Source: Kineosporia succinea (lineage in GTDB: Bacteria > Actinomycetota > Actinomycetes > Actinomycetales > Kineosporiaceae). Taken from it: a stretch of DNA of 64,000 nt. The DNA lies in assembly GCF_030811555.1 (NCBI RefSeq), contig NZ_JAUSQZ010000001.1, positions 6,445,241 through 6,509,240 of the forward strand. Direction: 5' to 3'. The notes beneath the pieces are model-generated. The model had not been told where the DNA came from. It did no database searches and was given only the letters and a program-made list of their open reading frames with translations. The position numbers and the translations under genes were made by a program. Shown here piece after piece: positions 32,601 through 41,482 of the stretch (positions are counted from its first letter, which is position 1; each line of letters begins with the position of its first letter).

Positions 32601-35438
32601 TCACGATCGGTCGCGCAGCAGGCCGGGGTTGGACGCGAGCGCCTGCACCTTGACACGGACGAGTTCGGCGTCCGGGTGCCCGAGGTCCTCGAGGATGGCC
32701 AGGGCCTGGTCCCAGGCGGTCACCGCGGCCGAGGGCCGGCCCGCGCCCGCGTGCGAGTCGCCGATGTGAACGAGCGTGTCGGCCTCGAGGTAGCGGTCGG
32801 CGATGTCGCGGTAGATGGCCAGGGCCGTGGCGTACGAGCCGAGGGCCTCGCCGGTGCGGTGCAGGTGGTGCTGGGCGTAGCCGAGGCTGTCCCAGGCGGC
32901 GGCCTCGCCGTTGCGGTTGCCGACGCGGCGGTGCAGCTCGATCGAGGCCTCGCACTCGGTCAGGGCGGTCTCGTACTCGCCGAGCAGGATGTGCGTCCAG
33001 CCGACCTCGTTACGCACCCAGCCCAGGCCGCTCAGGTCGCCGAGATCCCGGTACAGCGCGGAGGCCGTGCGGTACTGCGCGAGCGCGACCCGGTGCTCAC
33101 CGCGTCCGTTCGCCTGGAACGCCAGCTGCCGGTGCGCGTAGGCCTTGCCGGAGAGGTCGCCGAGGCGCTCGAACAGGACCAGCGCCTCGGTCAGGCTGCG
33201 GGTGGCCTCCTGGTCGAGGCCGACCCGCGACTGCGCGAACCCCAGGGCGCGGCTGGCGTGGGCCTGGCCGCTCAGGTCACCGCTGCGCCGGGCCGCCTCC
33301 AGCGCCAGGGTCTGCAGCGCGAGCTGCACCTGCCAGGAGCCGGTGCGATCGAGGTAGTTCTCGATCACCGCCGCGATCTGCCAGGTGTGCCGGGCGCTGC
33401 CGTGGTGCTGGTCCTGGCGGATCACCGCGACCAGGGCTGGTCTCTCGGTCTCGAGCCAGGACGCGGCGGCCCGGTTGGTCTCGAACGTCTCGGGCACGGT
33501 GCCGGGCACCGGGGCGGGCAGGGCCACCCGGTCGCGGGTGGGGGCCAGGGTGCCGGCGGCCGCGTCGGCGCTGTGCAGGTAGTGGTCGAGCAGCCGGGTG
33601 CGGGCCTGCTCGGACTCCTCGCCGGCCTCGGCGGCCAGCTCGGCGGCGTACGCGCGCAGCAGCTCGTGGCAGCCGTAGCGGCCGGGGCGGGTCTCGAAGA
33701 TCAGGCTGGCGCGCAGCAGTTCGCCGAGGATCTGGCGGGTGCGGGGGCGCGGGCGCATCGCCAGGCTGGAGGCGGCGGCCAGCGAGCAGTCGGGCCCGGC
33801 GTGCTGCCCCAGCAGGCGGAACAGGCGCGCGGCCTCGGGTGAGAGCGCGTGGTACGACCAGGAGAAGACCGAGCGGACGTCGGTGGGCGCGGTCTCGCCG
33901 CTGAACCCGTCGAGGCCGCCGATCTCGCGCAGCGCGGAGGCCACGGCCTGCAGCGAGTACGCCGGGTTCACCGCGGCGTGCGCGCAGACCAGGGCCAGGG
34001 TCAGGGGCAGGCGCCCGGTCAGGTCGACGACCTCGGCGGCGGCCCCGGCCTCGAGCGTGGTGCGGTCGGTGCCGAGCCGGGCGGCCAGGAACCGCAGCGC
34101 CTCGGCCCGGGGCAGCGGGTCGAGGGTGACGGGGTGTGCGCCCTCGGTCGCGACCAGGTCGATCAGCTGGTTGCGGCTGGTCACGATCACCAGGCTGCCG
34201 GTGGTGCCGGGCAGCAGGTGCCGCACGTGGTCGCTGTCGCGGGCGTTGTCGAGCAGGATCAGCATCCGGCGCCCGGCCAGGAGGCTGCGGTACAGCGACG
34301 CCTGCGCCTCCAGCCCGGCCGGGATCCGGTGGGTGGGCACGCCGAGCGCGTCGAGGAACGAGCGCAGCGTCTCGGCCGGGCCCATCACCGCGCCGGAGGG
34401 GTGGAAACCGCGCAGGTTGACGTACAGCTGGCCGTCGGGGAAGCGGGCCGCCACCCGGTGCGCCCAGTGCACCGCCAGGGTGGTCTTGCCGACCCCGCCC
34501 ATGCCGCTCATCACCACGACGCGCGGCGCGGTGCCGGTCTCCAGCCCGCCCAGCAGCGACGAGACCACGTCGAGCTCGTGACGGCGGCCGGTGAACGAGG
34601 CCAGGTCGGCGGGCAGCTGGGCCGGGGGCACCACGGCGACCGACTCGTCCGCCGGCCCGGCCGGGACCACCGGGGGAACCGGGATCACCGGCTCCACCTC
34701 CAGCACCTGCTGCCGCGCCGCCTGCAGCTCCGCGCCGGGCACCAGGCCGAGCTCCTCGTCGAGCGTGAAGCGCAGGTCGTCGAACAGGTCCAGCGCCTCG
34801 GCCGAGCGGCCCACCGCGGCCAGCACCAGCATCAGCCGCGCCTGCACGGCCTCGTCGAGCGGATGCCGGGCCGCGGCCTCCCGCAGCCCGGGCAGCAGGT
34901 CGCCCGCCACCCGGTGCCCCGCCGCGAGCGCGTGGTCGGCCGCGCGCCGCACCGCGGCCAGGTACTCGCCCTCGACCGCCACGAACGCCGGGTGCCGGCG
35001 CACCTCCGGGGTCAGGTCGGCCACCACCGGCCCGGCCCACAGCGACAGCGCCTCGACCAGGCACCGGGCCGCGGACGCGGCGTCCCCGGCGGTGTCGGCC
35101 GAGGCCGTCAGCTCCCGGAAACGCCCCAGGTCCAGCGCCCCGGCGGGCACGTCGAGCCGGTAGCCGGCCGCGTCACGGGTGACCCAGCGCGACGGGGCGC
35201 GGGCCGCCAGCGACGGTTCGAGGGTGCGCCGCAACGCTGCGACGTGCCGGTGCACCACGTTGACCGCGGTGCCGGGCGGGTCGTCGGGCCACAGCAGGTC
35301 GACGATCTCGTGCAGGGCCACCGGCTGACCCGCCCGCACGAGCAACAGGGCGAGCACAGCCCGTTGCTTGGGTGGGCCGAGGGGCAGCTCGGACTCACCC
35401 GACCACCCTCGCAACGGACCCAGCACCGTGAAACGCAC
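32601..35438 (-). CDS. AfsR/SARP-family transcriptional regulator
   Basis: A 945-residue multidomain regulator. Residues 1-95 form the OmpR-type winged helix of SARPs (FTVLGPL start, PPKQRAVLALLLVRAG). About 98-245 is the BTAD domain. An NB-ARC/STAND NTPase follows with Walker A SGMGGVGKTTLAVHW near 313 and RMLILLDNARD. From about 690 to the end are TPR repeats. GTG at 35438 is preferred because it begins exactly at the family N-terminus and has AGGATC upstream; an ATG 24 codons earlier gives an unrelated leader. SARPs activate secondary-metabolite or global genes; no biosynthetic cluster is visible in the window. Confidence 0.92.
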   Translation of the reverse strand: MRFTVLGPLRGWSGESELPLGPPKQRAVLALLLVRAGQPVALHEIVDLLWPDDPPGTAVNVVHRHVAALRRTLEPSLAARAPSRWVTRDAAGYRLDVPAGALDLGRFRELTASADTAGDAASAARCLVEALSLWAGPVVADLTPEVRRHPAFVAVEGEYLAAVRRAADHALAAGHRVAGDLLPGLREAAARHPLDEAVQARLMLVLAAVGRSAEALDLFDDLRFTLDEELGLVPGAELQAARQQVLEVEPVIPVPPVVPAGPADESVAVVPPAQLPADLASFTGRRHELDVVSSLLGGLETGTAPRVVVMSGMGGVGKTTLAVHWAHRVAARFPDGQLYVNLRGFHPSGAVMGPAETLRSFLDALGVPTHRIPAGLEAQASLYRSLLAGRRMLILLDNARDSDHVRHLLPGTTGSLVIVTSRNQLIDLVATEGAHPVTLDPLPRAEALRFLAARLGTDRTTLEAGAAAEVVDLTGRLPLTLALVCAHAAVNPAYSLQAVASALREIGGLDGFSGETAPTDVRSVFSWSYHALSPEAARLFRLLGQHAGPDCSLAAASSLAMRPRPRTRQILGELLRASLIFETRPGRYGCHELLRAYAAELAAEAGEESEQARTRLLDHYLHSADAAAGTLAPTRDRVALPAPVPGTVPETFETNRAAASWLETERPALVAVIRQDQHHGSARHTWQIAAVIENYLDRTGSWQVQLALQTLALEAARRSGDLSGQAHASRALGFAQSRVGLDQEATRSLTEALVLFERLGDLSGKAYAHRQLAFQANGRGEHRVALAQYRTASALYRDLGDLSGLGWVRNEVGWTHILLGEYETALTECEASIELHRRVGNRNGEAAAWDSLGYAQHHLHRTGEALGSYATALAIYRDIADRYLEADTLVHIGDSHAGAGRPSAAVTAWDQALAILEDLGHPDAELVRVKVQALASNPGLLRDRS

Positions 35439-35560
35439 AAAGGTGATCCTACGGCGCCCTTCACCCTCCGTCACGGCGCCCGCAGGAGCACACGGCCAGT
35501 TGTATGACATGAGTGACCGACGACTTCACCGCGTAGCGTCCCGGCCCGAAGCTCACCGGC

Positions 35561-37795
35561 ATGGGGATCGGTCTCGTGCGGGCCTACACGATCGGCATCG
35601 CCGTGTTCGTGACCGCGTACTGGCTGAGCCCGCCCGGCGTCACCCGCAACCTCGCGCAGCTGCCGATCGCGCTCATCGCGGTGTCCGCTCTGGTGCTGGC
35701 CGGGGTGCGCGACCGCCCCCGCCGCGCCGCCTGGCTGGCCCTGGCCACCGGCGCCGGCCTGACCTTCGCCGGAGACCTCTCCCAGGCCGTGTACGTCGTG
35801 CGCGGCGGCGACATCCCGTTCCCCTCCCCCGCCGACACCGCCTACCTGTCGGGCGACGTCCTGCTCGCCGTGGGCCTCGGCCTGATGCAGCGCGGGCGTC
35901 CCCGCGACCTGGCCGGGACCCTCGACACGCTCGTCGTCACCGTGGCCGGGGGCCTGGTGGTCTGGCTCGGCCTGGGCGCCGGCTTCAGCGTCCCGGACTC
36001 CCCGGCCGACCTGGTGCGCCTGGCCTACCCGCTCGAGAACATCCTGCTGCTCTCGCTCGCGGTCTGGCTGCTGACCAGCCCGCCCGGGATCGTGGACACC
36101 CCGGTCGCGCGCTGGCTGACCCTGGGAACCACCGGCCTGCTCATCGGCGACACCACGTTCGGCCTGTCCGGCGGCACGCTGACCATGCAGGACCAGCTGT
36201 TCTCGATGCTGTACTTCGTCATGTACCTGGGCTGGACCGGTGCCGGGCTGCGCGCGGCCCGGCACCCGGGCGTGACCGAGCCACCGGGGCCGGCCCGGGC
36301 GCTGTCCCCGGCCCGGCTGCTGTTCCTGTACGCCGCCCTGTTCGTGGTGCCCGGCCTGCTGCTGTGCGACTTCGTCCGGCACGTCGAGTTCGACCACTTT
36401 CCCCTGGCCACCGCCGCGGCTCTGCTGTCGCTGCTGGTCCCGGCCCGGATGTGGTTGTCGATGCACCAGCTGGAGACCTCCACCCGCCAGCGCGACGCCT
36501 ACCGCGAGGACCTGGTGCACCAGGCCGCGCACGACCCCCTGACCGACCTGCCCAACCGCGCGTACCTGATGGAGCTGCTGGCCGCCCAGCTGCAGCGGGC
36601 CCGGCGCAGCGGCAGCGAGGTCGCGGTGCTGTTCGTCGACCTGGACTTCTTCAAGCGCGTCAACGACCAGCTCGGGCACGCTGCCGGCGACGAGGTGCTG
36701 CGCACGGTCACCGAGCGGATGAAGGGCGTGCTGCGCGCCGGGGACGTGATCGGGCGGCAGGGCGGTGACGAGTTCGTGGTGCTCATCGACCCGGTGCCCA
36801 GCCCGTCGGACCTGATGGAGATCGCCGAGCGCCTGGTCACCACCGTCAGCGCGCCGATCATGACGAGCACCGGCAAGGCCGCGGTCGGGGCCAGTGTCGG
36901 CATCGCGCTGGCCCGGGACGGGCAGATCGACCCGGAGAAGCTCCTGCAGGACGCCGACCTGGCCGCCTACCGGGCCAAGAGCAACGGGCGCGGGCGGGCC
37001 GAGATCTTCGACCAGGCGCTGCGCACCGAGCTGGAGGTGCGGGCCAAGCTCGAGGCCGACATCCGGGCCGGGCTGGCCAGCGACGAGTTCGAGCTGCACT
37101 ACCAGCCGGTGATGAGCGTGGCCGACGGCAACCTGCGCTCCTACGAGGCCCTGATCCGCTGGCGGCACCCGCTGCGCGGCATGGTCCCGCCCAACGAGTT
37201 CATCCCGGCCGCCGAGGAGAGCCTGCTGATCTGCGAGGTGGGGCGCTGGGTGCTCACGCACGCCACCCGGCAGCTGGCCGAGTGGACGCGGATGGACCCG
37301 CAGGGACACGGCGACGTCACCGTCGCGGTCAACATCTCGGCCCGGCACCTGGCCTCGCCGTCGTTGGTCGACGAGGTGCGTCAGGCCCTCGAGGAGAGCG
37401 GGCTGCAGCCACGGCGGCTGGTGCTCGAGATCACCGAGACCGTGCTGCTCGACGAGCCCACCGCCGACACGCATCTCAGGGCCCTGCGCGACCTCGGCGT
37501 CACCGTCAGCCTCGACGACTTCGGCACCGGCTACACGAGCATCGGCCAGCTGCAGAAGCTCCAGGTCGACACCCTCAAGATCGACCAGTCGTTCCTGCGC
37601 TCGGACGACCCGGCCACCCAGTCGCTGGTGAAGCTGATGATCACGGCCGCGCACGCGTTCAACCTGGACGTGGTGGCCGAGGGCGTGGAGACGCAGGAAC
37701 AGCTCGACCGGCTCGCGGCGATCGGCTGCGAACTCGCGCAGGGCTACTACCTGGGGCGCCCGAAGTCCGCGCAGGAAACCGAGATCGTGGTCTAG
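35561..37795 (+). CDS. Membrane GGDEF-EAL cyclic-di-GMP enzyme
   Basis: A 744-residue protein. About 290 N-terminal residues contain eight or so membrane segments with no recognised sensor family. A GGDEF domain follows (HDPLTDLPNRAYL, and active-site GRQGGDEFVV near 400), then an EAL domain (YEALIRWRHPL near 528, ITETVLLDE, DDFGTGYTS, KIDQSF, VAEGVET). Both signature motifs and the EAL metal ligands are intact, so synthesis and hydrolysis of c-di-GMP are both possible; which dominates cannot be read from sequence. It is divergent from the SARP gene and overlaps the convergent DUF3500 gene by four bases. Confidence 0.95.
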   Translation: MGIGLVRAYTIGIAVFVTAYWLSPPGVTRNLAQLPIALIAVSALVLAGVRDRPRRAAWLALATGAGLTFAGDLSQAVYVVRGGDIPFPSPADTAYLSGDVLLAVGLGLMQRGRPRDLAGTLDTLVVTVAGGLVVWLGLGAGFSVPDSPADLVRLAYPLENILLLSLAVWLLTSPPGIVDTPVARWLTLGTTGLLIGDTTFGLSGGTLTMQDQLFSMLYFVMYLGWTGAGLRAARHPGVTEPPGPARALSPARLLFLYAALFVVPGLLLCDFVRHVEFDHFPLATAAALLSLLVPARMWLSMHQLETSTRQRDAYREDLVHQAAHDPLTDLPNRAYLMELLAAQLQRARRSGSEVAVLFVDLDFFKRVNDQLGHAAGDEVLRTVTERMKGVLRAGDVIGRQGGDEFVVLIDPVPSPSDLMEIAERLVTTVSAPIMTSTGKAAVGASVGIALARDGQIDPEKLLQDADLAAYRAKSNGRGRAEIFDQALRTELEVRAKLEADIRAGLASDEFELHYQPVMSVADGNLRSYEALIRWRHPLRGMVPPNEFIPAAEESLLICEVGRWVLTHATRQLAEWTRMDPQGHGDVTVAVNISARHLASPSLVDEVRQALEESGLQPRRLVLEITETVLLDEPTADTHLRALRDLGVTVSLDDFGTGYTSIGQLQKLQVDTLKIDQSFLRSDDPATQSLVKLMITAAHAFNLDVVAEGVETQEQLDRLAAIGCELAQGYYLGRPKSAQETEIVV

Positions 37796-38907
37796 TGGTG
37801 CCGGCGCAGGTGCCGGGTCAGGGCGTCGTCGCCGAAGTCGTTGACGGGGTCGCGCCACACACTGTGCACGTGGTTGCCCTCGCGCTGGGTGTTGTCCCAC
37901 TCCGCCACGAAACCCTCTGCCTGCAGGCGGAAGTAGTGCGGGTGCCCGGGGCCGGTGCCGCCCGCCCAGGCGAAATGCACGTCGTCGAGCCGGTTCCCCG
38001 CAAACTTGGCCGCCTCACGCGCGGCCACCCCGGCCGGCACGCGCCCCGTGAACGTCTCCAGCAGATCCCGCAGCAGCGTCTTCTGCCGCACCGACAGCTG
38101 CTCCGCCGCAATCCCTTTGGGGGTGGACGAGTACCGCACCGCCTCCCGGTGCACCGGCCGTGCCCCCGCGCGTTGCTCCGCCACCTCGTGCACCCCCTCG
38201 ACCAGGTCCCGCAGCCGCGGCGCGGAGAACCGCTCACGCCACAGCTCGGGCAGGGGCATGGTGGAGTCGCCGTCACTGATGCGCGGCCGGTTGCCGGTCA
38301 CCAGATCGACGGGCGCGACCGGCGCCAGCACGGCCTGCGCCGCCTGGCCGGGATCCAGCGAGCGCATGAGCTCCCGGGCCAGATCCTCGCTCGCCCCCAG
38401 CGGCCTCAGCATCACCCCACCCAGCAGCGGCGAGGACGCCGGGTCGGCCCCGAGGAAACACGGTGTGCTGGAACGTACTTCGCCCCCGAGCACGAGGTGC
38501 TGCACCGACACGTGGTGCCCACCGAAACGCCAGGCCCAGGGCCCGCCGGGCTCGGGTGCACCGAAGACCCGCACCCAGTAGGCCTGCGGGTCACGGCCCC
38601 GCGGGCGCCCCCAGTCGACCTCCCAGCCGTCGGCCCGGTCGAGCACGTTCTCCAGGCCGATGATGGTGGACGCGGTGGTGTAGCCCGCCTCCGACAGCCC
38701 ACTGGCGAGCAGGCGCATCGCGAGACCCTGCTGCCCGGGCCGCATCTGGTTCAGGGAGAGCCCGCCGTGGTCGGTGGGCGTGTAGAACCAGCGGTGCCGC
38801 TCGTTCTCCGAGGGCCACGGCCAGAGGGCCAGGGCCCGCTGGGTGGCGTTCAGGCTGCCCAGCCAGTCGCGAGCGGCGTCGGTCATGAGGGCGGCGACGT
38901 CGGTCAC
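37792..38907 (-). CDS. DUF3500 family protein
   Basis: A 371-residue soluble protein matching the DUF3500 pattern: RHRWFYTPTDHGGLSLNQM, LASGLSEAGYTTASTI, a WAWRFGGHHVSVQHL block, STPCFLGADPA, FAWAGG, and the C-terminal EWDNTQREGNHVHSVWRDP with NDFGDD. The many conserved His, Trp and Asp residues suggest an enzyme, but no activity is established for the family. There is no signal peptide. The gene ends within the stop region of the convergent GGDEF-EAL gene. ATG at 38907 is the first family-consistent start. Confidence 0.88.
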   Translation of the reverse strand: MTDVAALMTDAARDWLGSLNATQRALALWPWPSENERHRWFYTPTDHGGLSLNQMRPGQQGLAMRLLASGLSEAGYTTASTIIGLENVLDRADGWEVDWGRPRGRDPQAYWVRVFGAPEPGGPWAWRFGGHHVSVQHLVLGGEVRSSTPCFLGADPASSPLLGGVMLRPLGASEDLARELMRSLDPGQAAQAVLAPVAPVDLVTGNRPRISDGDSTMPLPELWRERFSAPRLRDLVEGVHEVAEQRAGARPVHREAVRYSSTPKGIAAEQLSVRQKTLLRDLLETFTGRVPAGVAAREAAKFAGNRLDDVHFAWAGGTGPGHPHYFRLQAEGFVAEWDNTQREGNHVHSVWRDPVNDFGDDALTRHLRRHH

Positions 38908-39074
38908 GGCTCGACACTACGTCCGGTTCGTCACCGTCTCAACCGATGGCGGGTGGTTGTCGGGGGACGGCGTGGTCACCTCCGGGGGGCCGGTCGCGTG
39001 GGGCCGGTCGCGGGGGGCCGGTCGCGTGGGCCGATGGTGGACGTGGTGGTCGGGTGCCATCGTCGGGTGCCATC

Positions 39075-39140
39075 GTCGGGCTGCCGGTCGGGCTGCCGGT
39101 CGGGCTGCCGGTCGGGCTGCCGGTCGGGCTGCCGGTCGGG
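39075..39140. repeat. 12-bp tandem repeat, five and a half units, at the pip 3' end
   Basis: GTCGGGCTGCCG is repeated five times exactly, with a half unit ending three bases before the pip stop codon. The same gap contains GGTCGCGTGGGGCC-type and GTCGGGTGCCATC direct repeats (38990-39074). No gene is present. Confidence 0.93.
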
Positions 39141-39142
39141 TC

Positions 39143-40099
39143 TCAGGACAGGTCGCGGAACGCGTCGAGGGCGTCGATCCAGGCCGCGGTCATGCCGGCA
39201 CCGCCGTGCCCCTCGTCGCCGATGACGACCAGGCGGCTGCCCGGCCAGGCCTGGTGCAGGTCCCAGGCGGTGTCGAGAGGGCTCGAGACGTCGTGGCGGC
39301 CGTGGACGAGCACCCCGGGGATGTGCGCGATGCGGTGCATGTTCTCCAGCACCGGGGTCTCGTCGAGAAAGCTGCCGTTGCCCCAGTAGTGGGTGATGAG
39401 CCGGGTCGAGACCTGCTGCTCCACCGGCGGCTTGAGCGCGTAGTGCGCTCCTGCGTTCGGGGCCAGCGAGACGTGCGTGTCCTCCCAGATGCACCAGGCG
39501 CTCGCGGCCCGCTGCGTCACCACCGGATCGGGATCGGCGAGCAGCCGGGCGTAGGCCACGGACAGGTCACCGGCGCGCTCGGCGGCCGGCACCAGGCTCG
39601 CGAACTGCTCCCACTCACGCGGGAAGATGCGCCGCATGCCGTTGCTGATCCACTCGGTCTCGCGGCGACGGCCCGCGGTGACCGCCGCGAGCACGATGCC
39701 CACGACCCGTTCCGGGTGCGCCTGGGCGTAGGCCAGGGCCAGCGAGGAGCCCCACGAGACCCCGGTGACCACCCAGCGTTCGATGCCCAGGCGCGCGCGC
39801 AGGTCCTCGATGTCACGGATGAGGTGCGCGGTGGTGTTGACCGACAGGTCGACCCCGGCGTGATCGGCGAGCGGGCGGCTGCGACCGCAGCCTCGCTGGT
39901 CGAACAGAACGGCCTGGTAGGCCTGTGGGTCGAACAGCTGCCGGATGCCCGGTTTCGCACCCGAGCCCGGGCCCCCGTGCAGGTACAGCACGGGCCGACC
40001 CTGCGGGTTGCCGCAGGTCTCCCAGTAGATCTCCTGCCCGTCGCCGGGCTCCAGCCAGCCGGACTCGTACGGCTCGATCGCCGGATACCGCTCGCCCAT
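39143..40099 (-). CDS. pip: Proline iminopeptidase
   Basis: A 318-residue alpha/beta hydrolase (peptidase family S33) that removes N-terminal proline from peptides. The oxyanion block is LYLHGGPGSGAKPG, followed by DQRGCGRSRP. The nucleophile elbow GVSWGSSLALAYAQ carries the catalytic Ser, GRHDVSSPL the Asp, and GDEGHGG the His. The family signature WERWVVTG is seen as ERWVVTG. The start ATG overlaps the upstream SRPBCC stop codon by one base (TGATG), so the two are translationally coupled. It is the last gene of a three-gene operon with SRPBCC and VOC genes; no metabolic logic for the grouping is obvious. Confidence 0.95.
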   Translation of the reverse strand: MGERYPAIEPYESGWLEPGDGQEIYWETCGNPQGRPVLYLHGGPGSGAKPGIRQLFDPQAYQAVLFDQRGCGRSRPLADHAGVDLSVNTTAHLIRDIEDLRARLGIERWVVTGVSWGSSLALAYAQAHPERVVGIVLAAVTAGRRRETEWISNGMRRIFPREWEQFASLVPAAERAGDLSVAYARLLADPDPVVTQRAASAWCIWEDTHVSLAPNAGAHYALKPPVEQQVSTRLITHYWGNGSFLDETPVLENMHRIAHIPGVLVHGRHDVSSPLDTAWDLHQAWPGSRLVVIGDEGHGGAGMTAAWIDALDAFRDLS

Positions 40100-40566
40100 C
40101 AGTGCTTCTCGACCGTGCGGGCCAGGATGCCGAGGGTGGCCTTGAGCCCGGCCTCGGGGATGATCGGGAAGTTGACCGCCCCGCGGTAGCGCGGCTCGAT
40201 CCGCGACCAGTCGTAGTAGGAGGTGACCAGGGTCCCCCCTTCGTGCGGACGCAGGACGTATCCGTACAGGTGCTTGATCGGCGGCTGGATCGTGCCCGAG
40301 ATCGTCCACTCGATCGCCGCGTCTTCTTCGTAGCGGGTGATGATGACCGTGACGTCGTACTTGCCCATCGGCAGGTCGCCGAGAGCCTCGCGGTCCATGT
40401 GCACGACGAACGTGTCGCCCACGGCCGTGACCGGCTCGCCCTCGGCCCACTGCAGCATGCCCGAGGAGTCGATGCGCACGTGGCCCTGCGGGTCGGTGAG
40501 CTGCGCGAACACCTCGCCCGGGCTCGCCGCGACCTGACGTGTGACCTCGAACCGCTCGTCCGTCAT
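40099..40566 (-). CDS. SRPBCC (polyketide cyclase/START-like) protein
   Basis: A 155-residue protein with the helix-grip fold pattern. It opens ERFEVTRQVAASPGEVFAQL, has a central beta sheet (YDVTVIITRYEEDAAIEW), and a long C-terminal helix KATLGILARTV. Such proteins bind hydrophobic ligands; the ligand here is unknown. It is second in the operon, nine bases after the VOC gene, and coupled to pip. Confidence 0.87.
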   Translation of the reverse strand: MTDERFEVTRQVAASPGEVFAQLTDPQGHVRIDSSGMLQWAEGEPVTAVGDTFVVHMDREALGDLPMGKYDVTVIITRYEEDAAIEWTISGTIQPPIKHLYGYVLRPHEGGTLVTSYYDWSRIEPRYRGAVNFPIIPEAGLKATLGILARTVEKH

Positions 40567-40575
40567 GTCCGCATC

Positions 40576-40992
40576 CTACTTTTCGCCGCGCGCCGAGATC
40601 TGCTGGATCGCCCAGGTGTTTCCGTCGGGATCGTCGAAGAACGCGAAACCCACGAAGTCGAGGGCCTTTCCGCCCTGCTCGAGCGCCGCCGCGTCGCCGT
40701 TGACGGCCTGCACCTCGCTGATGTCGACGCCCCGCCCGGCCAGCTCGGCGCGGGCGGCGACGATGTCGGCCACCACCAGCTGCACCCCCTTGAGCGTGCC
40801 GGGCGTCATGCCGGTGGAGGCCCCCAGCACGATCGAGCACCCCGACCCGGGCGGCGTGATCTGCACGTAGCGCACGCCGGGGGCAGGGGCCACGTCGTGA
40901 TCGAGCGGCCAGCCGACCCGCTGCGTGTAGAACTCCTTGGCGCGGTCGATGTCGCTCACCGGCAGGGGCACGACCTCGAGGGTGAACTGCAT
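40576..40992 (-). CDS. VOC superfamily (glyoxalase-like) protein
   Basis: A 138-residue protein. It starts with LEVVPLPVSDIDRAKEFYTQ and RVGWPLDHDV, and ends DFVGFAFFDDPDGNTWAIQQ, the paired VOC modules with the C-terminal acidic residue of the metal site. The start has an AAGGAG site. It is the first gene of the VOC-SRPBCC-pip operon and diverges from a truncated GNAT gene. The substrate is unknown. Confidence 0.92.
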   Translation of the reverse strand: MQFTLEVVPLPVSDIDRAKEFYTQRVGWPLDHDVAPAPGVRYVQITPPGSGCSIVLGASTGMTPGTLKGVQLVVADIVAARAELAGRGVDISEVQAVNGDAAALEQGGKALDFVGFAFFDDPDGNTWAIQQISARGEK

Positions 40993-41059
40993 CCGGATCT
41001 CCTTCGTCGTGACGGGTCGTCGATCATGACCGGTGTCGCCCGGAAAACTCATCGCCACC

Positions 41060-41482
41060 ATGGAACCCGTTCTGCGCCGCGCCACGCCCGGGGACACTCC
41101 CGCCCTCGTCGATCTGCACCACCTCGCCCTGCGAGCCGTGGGGGCCGACGCCGCCCCCGGCCCGTGGGACGACGACCTCGACGACGTCCTGGCCCACTAC
41201 GTCGGGACCGGCGGTGAGTTCCTGGTGCTGGACCTGGTCGGCACCGTGGTGGGGATGGGCGCCCGGCGGCGGGTGGACGCCACGACCGGTGAGATCAAAC
41301 GGATGCGGGTGCACCCGTCGCACCAGGGCCACGGACGCCGGACTCAGAAGCCAGTTCTTCCGGAAGACCCTGAACGTGCCCCGTCCCGCAGGCTCCGCCC
41401 AGACCGGGCGGCCCTCCCCCACCCGGGGAGAGGGCCGCGTCCGTTGCCCGGGAACCGTTGTCAGCAGGCCTGGTACACGTAG
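41060..41482 (+). pseudogene. Truncated GNAT-family acetyltransferase
   Basis: From ATG 41060 the product follows a normal GNAT N-terminus (RRATPGDTPALVDLHHLALR) through the core strand GEFLVLDLVGTVVGMG and the acetyl-CoA loop IKRMRVHPSHQGHGRR, ending near 41335. There the similarity stops abruptly. The frame continues as Arg/Pro-rich sequence that is simply the 3' flank and terminator of the neighbouring GH114 gene. The C-terminal half (the remaining strands of the fold) is missing in all three frames, so this is a deletion or rearrangement rather than a frameshift. Function is probably lost. Confidence 0.7.
41408..41438 (-). terminator. Hairpin terminator of the GH114-like gene
   Basis: GCGGCCCTC at 41408-41416 pairs with GAGGGCCGC at 41430-41438, 23 bases beyond the stop codon of the minus-strand gene. 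It lies inside the leftover frame of the truncated GNAT gene. Confidence 0.7.

Noticed and set aside
39143-40840. Fusion of proline iminopeptidase with an upstream domain
   Set aside because: The single open frame upstream of 40099 is the off-frame reading of the SRPBCC and VOC genes, which each have better protein similarity and their own starts.
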